DNA from: Azospirillum brasilense
GTDB lineage: Bacteria; Pseudomonadota; Alphaproteobacteria; Azospirillales; Azospirillaceae
DNA length: 64,000 nt
Assembly: GCF_003349955.1 (NCBI RefSeq)
Contig: NZ_QLKQ01000026.1
Coordinates: forward strand, 1 to 64,000
Reading direction: 5' to 3'
In this document: piece by piece, positions 38,387-46,902 of the stretch
Position numbering within the stretch: position 1 is the first letter of the stretch
Layout of the letters: each line of letters begins with the position of its first letter
Position numbers and translations under genes: made by a program
The notes under the pieces: generated by a model
Databases searched by the model: none
Seen by the model: only the letters and a program-made list of their open reading frames with translations
What the model was told of the DNA's origin: nothing

Positions 38387-38718
38387 GATCCGTCCTCGGC
38401 TGGCAGGTGGTCCGATCCCCTGTCCTTTCTATCGAATGTAGTACGTGAACCCCCGTCCGGCGAGGCGGGGACGGGCGTTCCAGGGGTCGGGAAATCGGCG
38501 TACGGCCTCCGGCCAGGGGGCAACCAGTGCGGGTGAGGGCATCGGGGGCCGATTTGTGACCGATTCGGGCCATTTTCGGGTTGATCCCGGCCAAGCCCTA
38601 GCCTATAGGGAATAGTCGTTCGCTATGACCACAATATTTTGGTCCTATCCGAACAATCCCTAGGGGGCCGTCCGGCGCTGGAACGGTGCGGCCCGATCAC
38701 CAAAATGCATAGGGAGTG
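38387..38718. other. 332-base divergent promoter region with an operator-like palindrome
   Basis: No gene seen. It holds an 18-base near-palindrome GACCACAATATTTTGGTC (38627-38644) and CCCTA-gccta-TAGGG (38596-38610), between the divergent L,D-transpeptidase and M15A-type genes. A regulator may bind here. Confidence 0.45.
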
Positions 38719-39315
38719 ATGCTTTTGGGGAGTGACGACCGTGCCGCGCCGATGAATGGGCGCGAGACTGGCCGCCGTGGGTTTCTGACCTTCGCCGCCG
38801 CGACCCTGACCGCCCTGGCCGTTCCGGTCCTGGTGCCCGCCGCGCCGGCCCTTGCGGCCCCCCTGGCCGGGGGCGTCCGCCGACTGGCCCTGCACAACAT
38901 CAACACCAACGAGCAGTTCAGCGGCGTCTATTGGGCCGATGGCGCCTACCGACCGGACGCGCTGAAGAGGCTGGACGTGCTGTTGCGCGATCACCGGGCC
39001 AAGCAGGTCGGCCGCTACGACCCGCGCCTGTTCGACGTGCTGGCCCGTCTGCACCAGACGCTGGACAGCGACGAACCCTTCCGGGTCATCTGCGGCTACC
39101 GCTCGCGCCGCACCAACGCCATGGCCCGCCGCCGCTCGCGCGGGGTGGCGAAGGAAAGCTACCACACCCGCGGCATGGCCATCGACGTGATGCTGCCGGA
39201 TGTCGAGTTGAAGGCCATCGCCACCGCGGCCCGCGGCATGGAAGCCGGCGGCGTCGGCTACTACCCGCGCAGCGGCTTCGTGCACATCGACACCGGGCCG
39301 GTCCGCACCTGGTGA
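38719..39315 (+). CDS. YcbK-type (DUF882/M15A) murein peptidase with Tat signal
   Basis: 198 residues. The N-terminus holds a twin-arginine signal (GRRGFLTFAAATLTALAVPVL, ending near ALAAP). The catalytic part has the M15A metal sites: YRSRRTNAMARRRSRGVAKESYHTRGMAIDV (His and Asp) and GFVHIDTGPVRTW (His). It is probably a periplasmic zinc endopeptidase acting on murein cross-links, a sensible partner for the divergent L,D-transpeptidase. The start is uncertain: ATG 38719 follows AGGG closely; ATG 38752 (MNGRETGRRGF) is the alternative. Confidence 0.87.
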   Translation: MLLGSDDRAAPMNGRETGRRGFLTFAAATLTALAVPVLVPAAPALAAPLAGGVRRLALHNINTNEQFSGVYWADGAYRPDALKRLDVLLRDHRAKQVGRYDPRLFDVLARLHQTLDSDEPFRVICGYRSRRTNAMARRRSRGVAKESYHTRGMAIDVMLPDVELKAIATAARGMEAGGVGYYPRSGFVHIDTGPVRTW

Positions 39316-39414
39316 CGTCCTACCCCGAGGCGGACCGCGATCCTCGTCACCGGCGTCATAGGCCGGGTTGCCGTACGCCCTGGTCCGGGCGCCTGCCCAG
39401 TCGGTAGGCACCCC

Positions 39415-39439
39415 GGAACCATGGCCCGACGCGCCGGTT
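39415..39439 (+). promoter_or_regulatory. EcfG-type general stress promoter (GGAAC-N16-GGTT)
   Basis: GGAAC at 39415-39419 and GGTT at 39436-39439, 50 bases before the baeRF gene. Transcription would start near 39446, which excludes an in-frame upstream start at 39438. Confidence 0.6.
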
Positions 39440-39488
39440 GCTCCAATCGGAATTCCCCGAACGAGCAACACGGAGGGCGACGAAGGCG

Positions 39489-40664
39489 ATGTTCTGCAAA
39501 CACGATCTGGAACGACTCCTGACCGTCGATGCCGCCCCGGCGGTGTCCATCTTCCTGCCCACCCACATCGCCGGGCGCGACATCCGCCAAGACGTGATCC
39601 GGCTGCGCAACCTGCTGGCCAAGGCCCAGGACCAGCTGTGCGAGAAGCACGGCCTGCGCCGGCCCGACGCCGAAGCGTTCCTCAAGCCGGCCTCCGACCT
39701 GCTGGAGCAGAACGAGTTCTGGCGCCACATGGACCGTGGGCTGGCGATTTTCCTGGCCAAGGGCGTGTCGGCCATCCACCGCGTGCCCGTCGAACTGCCG
39801 GAGGAGGTCGTCGTCAATGCGCGCTTCACGCTGCGACCGTTGCTGCCGCTGCTGGCGGACGACGGAACCTTCATGATCCTGGCCGTCACCGCCGGGCGGG
39901 CCCGGCTGTTCTGCGCGACCCGCCACGGCATCGCCGAGGAGGATGCCGGCCTGCCGCAGGGCGTCGCGGAAATCCATGCCGAAACCAATTACGAAAACAA
40001 CCTGCACTCAGCCCCGCCGGCCCGCCACGCCGACCGCACGGACCGCGGCGGCGTGTCGATGGTCAAGACCCACAATTTCGGCGAAGACCCCGAGGAACTG
40101 CGCAAGGCCCACCTCATCGAGTATCTCGGTCGGGTCGGTGGCCGCGTGCGCGATCACCTGAAGCCCTTCCGCGGCCCGCTCGTCCTGGTCGCCGACGAGG
40201 AAATCCAGGGGCATCTGCGCAAGGACGCGCGTCTTCAGGGACTGCTGGGCGAGGGGGTGGTGACGAACCCCGATGCCCTGGACGTGGAGGCTTTGCACCG
40301 GCGCGCCTACGCGGTGGTCCAGCCGACGTTCGAGTCGACCCGGCGGACGGCCGTGGAACGCTTCAACGCCCTGTACGGCGACCGCAGCACCGCGGAACGG
40401 ACGACGACGCGGGCCGAGGATGTGATGGTGGCGGCGCGCGAGGGTCGGGTCGGGGTTCTTCTGGTGGCCGGGAACGAGAAGGTCTGGGGGCATTTCCGGG
40501 AGGACTATCACCGGGCCTTCCCGCTGCACCACGAAACGGACGGCGCCATCGACCTCGTCGAGGAGGCCGCCACCGAAACGCTGCTGCGCGGCGGCGAGGT
40601 GCATGTGGTGACCAAGGAGGAGCTGCCCTCCGGCGCCTCGACCGCGGCGATCCTGCGCTTCTGA
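39489..40664 (+). CDS. baeRF-family (family 3-like) protein, relative of the hibernation factor Balon
   Basis: 391 residues. The N-terminal part (AVSIFLPTHIAGRDIRQDVIRLRNLLAKA, then GLAIFLAKGVSAIHRVP) and middle (MILAVTAGRARLFCATRHG) match bacterial archaeo-eukaryotic release factor (baeRF) proteins. Their C-terminal eL8-like domain is here EVHVVTKEELPSGASTAAILRF. Balon, a member of this broad group, occupies the ribosomal A site in dormant cells. No GGQ motif is seen, so peptide release is unlikely. Hibernation is inferred from the family and from the stress promoter. Confidence 0.8.
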   Translation: MFCKHDLERLLTVDAAPAVSIFLPTHIAGRDIRQDVIRLRNLLAKAQDQLCEKHGLRRPDAEAFLKPASDLLEQNEFWRHMDRGLAIFLAKGVSAIHRVPVELPEEVVVNARFTLRPLLPLLADDGTFMILAVTAGRARLFCATRHGIAEEDAGLPQGVAEIHAETNYENNLHSAPPARHADRTDRGGVSMVKTHNFGEDPEELRKAHLIEYLGRVGGRVRDHLKPFRGPLVLVADEEIQGHLRKDARLQGLLGEGVVTNPDALDVEALHRRAYAVVQPTFESTRRTAVERFNALYGDRSTAERTTTRAEDVMVAAREGRVGVLLVAGNEKVWGHFREDYHRAFPLHHETDGAIDLVEEAATETLLRGGEVHVVTKEELPSGASTAAILRF

Positions 40665-40686
40665 TCCCCGTGCCGGGAGGCTTTCA

Positions 40687-40724
40687 GCCGGTGGGGCGGT
40701 GTCCTGTGACGGCGCCCCACCGGC
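40687..40724. terminator. hairpin between convergent genes, terminator-like
   Basis: GCCGGTGGGGCG and CGCCCCACCGGC form a perfect 12-bp stem with a 14-base loop. There is no T-run on either side, so it may be a weak bidirectional terminator or a 3' end stabiliser. Confidence 0.5.
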
Positions 40725-40733
40725 GTTCCGCCG

Positions 40734-41450
40734 TCAGGTGGGCGCCTTGCCGGGCTTGCCGGCGTGGTAAATGTCGGCCGGGTCCCAGACCGCGCCGTGG
40801 CGCCGCCGCTTTCCGCCGTTCGCCTCGACCTTGATGCGGGGCTTGGCCGGTGCTTTCGCGATCGTCTTTGTGCCAGTCGTCTTTGTGCCAGGCGCCTTGC
40901 CCAGCAGTGCTTTCGACGCCGTAGGGACCGTCAGAGCGCCTTTCTCCTCCTGAAAACCGTTCGGCGCGATTCTGGTGAGCGCGGCGCTCGCCGGTCCACC
41001 GTCCTGCTCGTCCCGACCCTCCTGCAGGTGGGGCGACAAGGAGCTGAGAAGGGACAAGAGTTCGTCGCCAACACTGTCCGGTGCGGCCCGCCACAAGCGC
41101 AGCATGCGCGCCTCGCGGCGACTGATGGAGCTGTCGCTGATTCGGGCGTCGTCCGCGCCGGGCGTCTTCGTCGCGGGGGCTGGCGGGTTGTCGTAACAAT
41201 CGAAGAAGAAGCTGACAGGAACGTCAAGTACCTGTCCCAGGCGGTACAGAGTTCCCGCCGAGATCCGGTTGGAGCCGCGCTCGTATTTCTGGACCTGTTG
41301 AAACGTCAGGCCAATGGCCTCGCCCAGCTTTTCCTGGCTCATCCCCAACAAGGTACGGCGCATACGAACGCGCTGCCCGACATGCGCGTCGACCGACCAG
41401 GATTCGGGCGATCCGCGCCGCCCCCTTTTGCGCACCGCAGGTTCGCTCAT
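40734..41450 (-). CDS. XRE-family transcriptional regulator
   Basis: 238 residues. The helix-turn-helix is VGQRVRMRRTLLGMSQEKLGEAIGLTFQQVQKYERGSNRISAG (about 23-66), followed by LGQVLDVPVSFFFD. The second half is a Lys/Ala/Pro-rich tail with TKTTGTKTIAKAPAK and a basic end. This matches the short Azospirillum/Rhodospirillales XRE type. Regulated genes are unknown. The ATG at 41450 is used; the in-frame stretch to 41537 is AT-rich and lies in the promoter zone. Confidence 0.88.
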   Translation of the reverse strand: MSEPAVRKRGRRGSPESWSVDAHVGQRVRMRRTLLGMSQEKLGEAIGLTFQQVQKYERGSNRISAGTLYRLGQVLDVPVSFFFDCYDNPPAPATKTPGADDARISDSSISRREARMLRLWRAAPDSVGDELLSLLSSLSPHLQEGRDEQDGGPASAALTRIAPNGFQEEKGALTVPTASKALLGKAPGTKTTGTKTIAKAPAKPRIKVEANGGKRRRHGAVWDPADIYHAGKPGKAPT

Positions 41451-41951
41451 GGACCCGGAACTCCAATGCTTGCGAATAAATATGTAGGATTTGATTATGT
41501 TAAAGAGATTGTTCACACAGAACTTTCCGGTGCGCAAGCGGAATCTCTGAAATTACTGAGCGATGGTTATTATATAGGCATGCATCAGAGCGCATGAATT
41601 CCCCAGCTCCCTTTTGCCTCACTGTGTTGAAGGCACTGATTGCGGCGCCTTGCGCGCATCGCGCGTGAGGGTTGCGCGCTTGCTCGGAGGGATGCATTAG
41701 CAATAAAAAAACAAAATACCGCCTCTGAGCATCTTGAATAACTCAATTTATGGTGATTTTGCCGCCTCCCGCTGGTGTGGAAACACTTTGATAATCAAAT
41801 TCGGATAGGCCGGATGAGATAGAGTTCGCGTCACAGGCTGCGTCGGGTCCGGGGTTCCGGGCCGGCGGGGCCGGGTGGCGGCGACGGTCGGCTGCGACGG
41901 TCGGCGGCGGATTTCCTTGCGCCGCCGCGTCGCAATCAAAGGATCAGGTCG
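41451..41951. other. 501-base AT-richer divergent region
   Basis: Base composition falls well below the flanks at 41465-41600 and 41695-41820. It includes TATTATATAGG near 41570 and an A-run at 41704. A 43-codon frame (41466-41597) and others exist but lack support. A direct repeat of GCGACGGTCGGC occurs near 41879 and 41893. It probably holds the promoters of the XRE gene and the chemoreceptor gene. Confidence 0.4.
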
Positions 41952-44390
41952 ATGCAGACAAGCAGTCTGGCGGGACGCTTCAAGGTCGGGACCCGCATTT
42001 ACTTTGGTTTCCTCGTGGTGTTGCTGCTGCTGGCGGTGGTGGTCGCCATCGGCGTGCGGGGCCTCGGGGTGGCGCGGGACGGCTTCGAATCCTACGCTGC
42101 GGTGAGCAACCACTCGATCCAGGTCAGCTCCATCGACGCGCAGGTCGCCCAGATGCGCCGCCTCGCCCTGACCTTCAACACCTTCGGCGACCCGAAGGTG
42201 GCGGATCAGGTGCGCGCCGTCCAGGCGACCCTCGTCAAGGATCTGCGGAGCGCCCTGGACGGCACGACCGGCGAACGCCGCGCCCTGCTGGAGCGGATGA
42301 ACCAGGTCTTCGCCAACTACGTGACCGACTTCAACACGCTGGCGGAGCTTCGCCTGCGCCGTGACCGGCTGTACGCCGAGCAGCTCGTTCCGGCGGGCGA
42401 GAAGGCGCGCGAGACCGTGTCGCAGCTCGTTTCCACCCTGATCGCCGACGGCGAGCACGAGGCCGCGGCCAACGCCGCCCTCGCGCAGGAGCAGCTTCTG
42501 CTGGCGCGGCTGGCCGCGTCGCGCTTCTTCACCAGCCCGAACGAGTCGATCATCACGGAGGTGTCGGCCCGCGACGACGCCTTCGGCGAGGCCATCCGCC
42601 GGGCGACGGACCGGCTGAGCAACCCGGCGCGCCGGGCCGCGGCGCTGGCCGCGGACCAGCTCTCCGACCGCTACGTCTCGCTGTTCCGCGAAACCGCCGC
42701 CGTCATGCTGGAAAACACCCGGCTGGTCGACGTGATGGGCGCCCGCGGCGTCGAGTTCGCCGACCTCTCCGACCGCACCGTCGCGATCGAGGGCAAGGAC
42801 CGCGATGGCGTTCTGGCCGAAACCACCGGCAGCATGGACCGCACCCTGTCGGCCAACGTGACGATCGCGGCCGGCGCCTTCCTGTTCGGCCTGCTGCTGG
42901 CCTGGGCGGTGGCGCGCTCCATCGTCAAGCCGGTGGTGTCGATGACCGAGACGATGACCAACCTCGCCGGCGGCGATCTGGCGGTGACCATCCCGGCGTT
43001 GGCCAACCGCGACGAGATCGGGCGGATGGCCCAGGCGGTGCAGGTGTTCAAGGACAACGCCATCCAGAAGAAGGCGATGGACGAGGCCGAGCGCGAGCGG
43101 CTGGAGGCGGAGCGCCGGGCCGACGAGGCGCAGCGCGCCCGCGAAACCGCCATCGGCGAGGAGATCGCCGCGCTGATCGACGGCGTGTCGAAGGGCGACC
43201 TGTCGCGCCGCCTGGAGCTGGCCGGCAAGGACGGCTTCTACAAGACCATGTCGGCGGGCATCAACCGCCTGACCGACACGGTGGAGGCGGTCATCGCCGA
43301 TCTCGGCGCGGTGCTCAGCGCGCTCGCCCAGGGTGACCTCAACAAGCGGGTGGAGCGCGACTACCAGGGCGCCTTCCAGACGCTGAAGACCGACGTCAAC
43401 ACGACCTCCGCCAAGCTGTCGGAGATCGTCGGCCAGATCCTGCGCGCCACCGACGCGATTTCCGGCGCCGCCTCCGAAGTCTCGCTGGGGTCGAGCGACC
43501 TCGCGGAGCGGACGGAGCAGCAGGCCTCCTCGCTGGAGGAGACGGCGGCGAGCATGGAGGAACTGGGGGCGACCGTGCGCTCCAACGCCGACAACGCCCA
43601 GCGCGCCAACGGCATGGCCGCCGACGCCCGCACCGCCGCGGAGTCCGGCGGCACGGTGGCGGGCTCGGCCATCGAGGCGATGAAGCGCATCGAGGCGTCG
43701 AGCCGCAAGATCACCGACATCATCGGGGTGATCGACGAGATCGCTTTCCAGACCAACCTGCTGGCGCTGAACGCGGCGGTGGAGGCGGCGCGGGCCGGCG
43801 ACGCCGGGCGCGGCTTCGCCGTGGTGGCGCAGGAGGTGCGCAACCTCGCCCAGCGCTCCGCCCAGGCGTCCAAGGAGATCAAGGGGCTGATCCTCGACAG
43901 CGACAGCCAGGTCAAGGACGGGGTGGAGCTGGTCAAGAAGGCCGGCGACGCGCTGGAGGGCATCGTGTCGGGCGTCCAGCAGGTCGCCGGGCTGATCGCC
44001 GAGATGGCCTCGGCCTCCTCGGAGCAGGCGGCGGCGCTCGACGAGATCAACGCCACCGTCTCGCAGATGGACGAGATGACCCAGAAGAACGCCGCGCTCG
44101 TCGAGGAAACCACCGCGGCGGCGCAGTCGCTCGCCAATCAGGCGACGGACCTGCGCTCCCTGGTCAGCTTCTTCAAGCTGGACGCCGCGGCTTTCGCGGC
44201 AGCGCCCGCCGCCCATCATGGCGGAGGTGTTCAGTCGCTGCGGCGCAGCATCGCTCCGACCAAGCCGGCACCGGCCAAGCCCGCGGCGCGCAAGGCGGCG
44301 CCTGCGGCCCGTCCGGTGGCGGCGGGCAAGGCGGCCTCGGCAACCCTGCAGCGTGCGTCGGCCGACGAGGACGATTGGAAGGAGTTCTGA
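41952..44390 (+). CDS. methyl-accepting chemotaxis protein
   Basis: 812 residues: membrane span about 16-38, a helical periplasmic sensor to about 300, a second span about 302-322, then HAMP domains (about 322-375 and a second near 430-490) and the signalling domain. The hairpin tip [42 protein letters not shown] is canonical. The chain ends DDWKEF after a long Ala/Pro/Lys linker, resembling the C-terminal W-x-x-F tether for CheR/CheB. The ligand is unknown. Confidence 0.94.
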   Translation: MQTSSLAGRFKVGTRIYFGFLVVLLLLAVVVAIGVRGLGVARDGFESYAAVSNHSIQVSSIDAQVAQMRRLALTFNTFGDPKVADQVRAVQATLVKDLRSALDGTTGERRALLERMNQVFANYVTDFNTLAELRLRRDRLYAEQLVPAGEKARETVSQLVSTLIADGEHEAAANAALAQEQLLLARLAASRFFTSPNESIITEVSARDDAFGEAIRRATDRLSNPARRAAALAADQLSDRYVSLFRETAAVMLENTRLVDVMGARGVEFADLSDRTVAIEGKDRDGVLAETTGSMDRTLSANVTIAAGAFLFGLLLAWAVARSIVKPVVSMTETMTNLAGGDLAVTIPALANRDEIGRMAQAVQVFKDNAIQKKAMDEAERERLEAERRADEAQRARETAIGEEIAALIDGVSKGDLSRRLELAGKDGFYKTMSAGINRLTDTVEAVIADLGAVLSALAQGDLNKRVERDYQGAFQTLKTDVNTTSAKLSEIVGQILRATDAISGAASEVSLGSSDLAERTEQQASSLEETAASMEELGATVRSNADNAQRANGMAADARTAAESGGTVAGSAIEAMKRIEASSRKITDIIGVIDEIAFQTNLLALNAAVEAARAGDAGRGFAVVAQEVRNLAQRSAQASKEIKGLILDSDSQVKDGVELVKKAGDALEGIVSGVQQVAGLIAEMASASSEQAAALDEINATVSQMDEMTQKNAALVEETTAAAQSLANQATDLRSLVSFFKLDAAAFAAAPAAHHGGGVQSLRRSIAPTKPAPAKPAARKAAPAARPVAAGKAASATLQRASADEDDWKEF

Positions 44391-44493
44391 TCGGAGAGCG
44401 CTGAAAAAAGCGTGCGATGGAAAAGGCGGCGCGGACGTTTGTCAGGGTAGGCCATCACACCGGCCTCCTTCACCAACCGGGAGTGACGAACCC

Positions 44494-44886
44494 ATGACCG
44501 CGCGCCGCCCCATCCCCGTAAGCCTCATGGCGCCTCTGTTCCTTGCCGGTGCCCTGTGGACGGTGCCGGCGGGCGCTGCCGACACGCCGTCCCCGCCCGG
44601 CGCCACGCCGCCGGCTCCCGGTGCGCCCAGCACGCCGGGGGAGCAGGCCCGCCAGGGGGTGGAACTGCTGATGAAGGCTCTGGAGGGGTGGGTGCGGCAG
44701 GTGCCCATGTTCGCTCCCCCCGAAGTCACGCCGGAGGGCGACATCGTCATCCGGCGGCTCGACCGGTCCCGCCCGGCACCACCCAACTCCGGGCCGGCCG
44801 AACCGGCGCCGCCGAAGTCCGAACCACCGAAGTCCGAACCGCCGAAGTTCGAACCGCCGGTGCCGAACGCACCAACCGACCTCTAA
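44494..44886 (+). CDS. secreted proline-rich small protein
   Basis: 130 residues: signal peptide (about 1-29, MAPLFLAGALWTVPAGAAD), a Pro-rich stretch, a conserved-looking core QARQGVELLMKALEGWVRQVPMFAPPEVTPEGDIVIRRL, and a C-terminal repeat of PPKSE units. No family assigned. GGGAG precedes ATG 44494. Confidence 0.68.
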   Translation: MTARRPIPVSLMAPLFLAGALWTVPAGAADTPSPPGATPPAPGAPSTPGEQARQGVELLMKALEGWVRQVPMFAPPEVTPEGDIVIRRLDRSRPAPPNSGPAEPAPPKSEPPKSEPPKFEPPVPNAPTDL

Positions 44887-44893
44887 GGCCAGC

Positions 44894-45072
44894 GGCAAAG
44901 CCCGATACAGCGTGTCACGCAGCGCGCCGGCGTGGCCTTCGATGCGTGGCGAGGCCGCCGAACGGCCTTAACGCTCCCTTAATTCATAGTTAACGGTAGG
45001 TTAACGACCGTTCGCGGGCCGAACAGAGGCCGCATGGGGCGGTCTGCGTGACGCGCTGTATCGGCCTTTTCC
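44894..45072. repeat. long imperfect palindrome enclosing four TTAA boxes in 11-bp phase (CtrA-like array)
   Basis: Arms of about 29 bases (44894-44922 and 45044-45072, core CCGATACAGCG.GTCACGCAG with one mismatch) enclose a second matching pair, CGAACGG and CCGTTCG. At the centre, TTAA occurs at 44968, 44979, 44990 and 45001. Every neighbouring pair is TTAA-N7-TTAA, the full CtrA site, and two pairs are followed by C as in the consensus. It lies between two convergent genes, so it is not a promoter of either. Confidence 0.7.
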
Positions 45073-45082
45073 GCTCCGCCGG

Positions 45083-45634
45083 TCAGCCGGCGTGCCAGGG
45101 GCCTCCGGGGCGGGCGAAGCCTTCCACGTGATCGCGCAGCTTTTGGATCTGCGATGGTGTGAGGGAGAGGCCGAGCCGCGCGGCGAAGGCGGCGGCGAGG
45201 GCGCCGCGCGTCGGGCGCTCCCCCCGGTCCGACAGGGCGCGGTACAGTTCGAACGCCGCGGCGTAGCGTTGCAAGGCGTCCGCGCGGCGGCGGAGCTGGG
45301 CGGCCTGCGGGGTGGCGGCCGCCTCCAGATGGGCTTCCAGGCGGCGCAGGGCGTCCGCCGCCGTCAGGGCGGGCAGGGGAACGGGGGACTCCGGCTCCCG
45401 CTCGGGCCGGCCGATGGCCGCCTTGGCGCGGTGCCGTCGCTGGCGCAGCCGGTCGTCGTTGCGCAGGCGCTCCGCATAGGCGGGGTCGCTGCGCCGCCGC
45501 TCGGTGCGGGCCCGGTTGGAGCGGGCGTTGCGCTCCTCCCGATCCGCGTGGCTCTGCGGATCGCTGAGCAGGAAGGCCAGCTCCTCCGCGGTCAGGCGCA
45601 GGGAGTCGGTGTCGGGGTCGTTTTCGGCAGTCAT
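45083..45634 (-). CDS. hypothetical Arg-rich helical protein
   Basis: 183 residues, strongly charged. Residues 12-70 are rich in Glu and Arg (EELAFLLSDPQSHADREERNARSNRARTERRR) and may form a coiled coil. The C-terminus (LAAAFAARLGLSLTPSQIQKLRDHVEGFARP) is more globular. No family recognised. Codon use appears normal and it has no frame conflict, but the start has only a weak ribosome site. Confidence 0.6.
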   Translation of the reverse strand: MTAENDPDTDSLRLTAEELAFLLSDPQSHADREERNARSNRARTERRRSDPAYAERLRNDDRLRQRRHRAKAAIGRPEREPESPVPLPALTAADALRRLEAHLEAAATPQAAQLRRRADALQRYAAAFELYRALSDRGERPTRGALAAAFAARLGLSLTPSQIQKLRDHVEGFARPGGPWHAG

Positions 45635-45703
45635 GCCGAAAGCAACGTTTCAGGCGCCGTTTCCGATCCATACCACCAAAGAAGGTCACAGTCGGGAGGC
45701 GCG

Positions 45704-46738
45704 TCAGGCCGCGTGGTGCATCTCCCGGCCGTCCGGGCAGGAGCCGGTTTCAACCTGGACCGTGGCGTGGCCGATGCCGAAGCGTCCGCGCAGGGTCTCG
45801 ACCAGATCGCGCAGCACCGCGTCGCGGTCGGTTCCCGGCGGCACCACGGCGTGCATGGTCAGCAGCGGCCGTTCCGCCGTCAGGGACCAGACATGGACGT
45901 GGTGGATGTCGGTGACCGCCGGAACCGCTTCGTGCAGGGCGTTGCGCAGCTCGTCCACGTCGATGCCGACCGGCGTGCCCTCCACCAGGATGTGCGCGCT
46001 CTGCCGCACCACCTCCCAGGCGCCGCGCAGGATCAGCAGGGCGACCAGCACCGACAGGATCGGGTCGATGGGTGTCCAACCGGTCGCCAGGATGATGCCC
46101 GCCGCCACGACCGCCGCCACCGAGCCGAGCAGGTCGCCCAGCACATGCAGGGCGGCGCCGCGGACGTTCAGGTTCTCCCGGTCGCCGCGGTGCAGGATGT
46201 AGAAGCCGGCGAGGTTGCCCAGCCCGCCCAGCACCGCCACCGCCATCATGGTGCCGCCCAGCACCGGCTGGGGCTCCATCAGCCGCTGTGCCGCCTCCCA
46301 CAGGATCCAGGCGGAGAGCAGGAACAGGCTGAGGCCGTTGACGAAGGCGGCGAGGACCTGGAGCCGGTGGTAGCCGAAGCTGCGCCGCCGGTCGGACGGG
46401 CGCCGCCCCAGCCGGAAGGCCAGCCAGGCGAGCGCCAGCGCCGCCGCGTCGGTCAGCATGTGCCCGGCGTCGGCCAGCAGGGCGAGCGACCCGGACAGCA
46501 CGCCGCCCACCACCTCCACCACCATCAGGCTGGCGGTCATCAGCAGGACCAGCAGAATCCGCCGCTCGCTGTCGGCCGTCACCGTCGCGGTGTGGGCATG
46601 CCCGTGGCTGTGGTCATGGCCGTGCCCGTGGTCATGTCCATCGCCATGGTTATGATGCTGGTGATCGTGGTCGTGATCGTGATGATGGGCACCGTGGCCC
46701 TGCGGTCCCTGCGTCACTGCCTGCCCCCTCGCGGTCAT
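45704..46738 (-). CDS. cation diffusion facilitator (CzcD/ZitB-type zinc exporter)
   Basis: 344 residues. An N-terminal His/Asp/Gly-rich tail (about 15-48) would bind zinc. Six membrane segments follow; HMLTDAAALALAW carries the TM2 metal residues and HVLGDLLGSVAAV those of TM5. The cytosolic C-terminal domain has DIHHVHVWSLT. It exports Zn(II), Cd or Co by proton exchange. It is divergent from the dynamin-like GTPase gene. Confidence 0.92.
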   Translation of the reverse strand: MTARGQAVTQGPQGHGAHHHDHDHDHQHHNHGDGHDHGHGHDHSHGHAHTATVTADSERRILLVLLMTASLMVVEVVGGVLSGSLALLADAGHMLTDAAALALAWLAFRLGRRPSDRRRSFGYHRLQVLAAFVNGLSLFLLSAWILWEAAQRLMEPQPVLGGTMMAVAVLGGLGNLAGFYILHRGDRENLNVRGAALHVLGDLLGSVAAVVAAGIILATGWTPIDPILSVLVALLILRGAWEVVRQSAHILVEGTPVGIDVDELRNALHEAVPAVTDIHHVHVWSLTAERPLLTMHAVVPPGTDRDAVLRDLVETLRGRFGIGHATVQVETGSCPDGREMHHAA

Positions 46739-46902
46739 GCTTGGAATAGGACGACGGCGTCAGGATAGGACCGATGCCGCGCCGCCGTCACGGCGTTTCC
46801 GGTCACCGCGATTTCGCTGTCCATCGCAACGGCCCCTCGTGCTAGAGAATGCCTTCGACACGACACGTCACCCATTTCACAGCAGACGGGACCCGGCCGG
46901 CC

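Noticed and set aside
41466-41597. A 43-codon frame starting MLANKYVGFDYV
   Set aside because: AT-rich codons unlike the genome, no ribosome site, and it lies in the XRE promoter zone.
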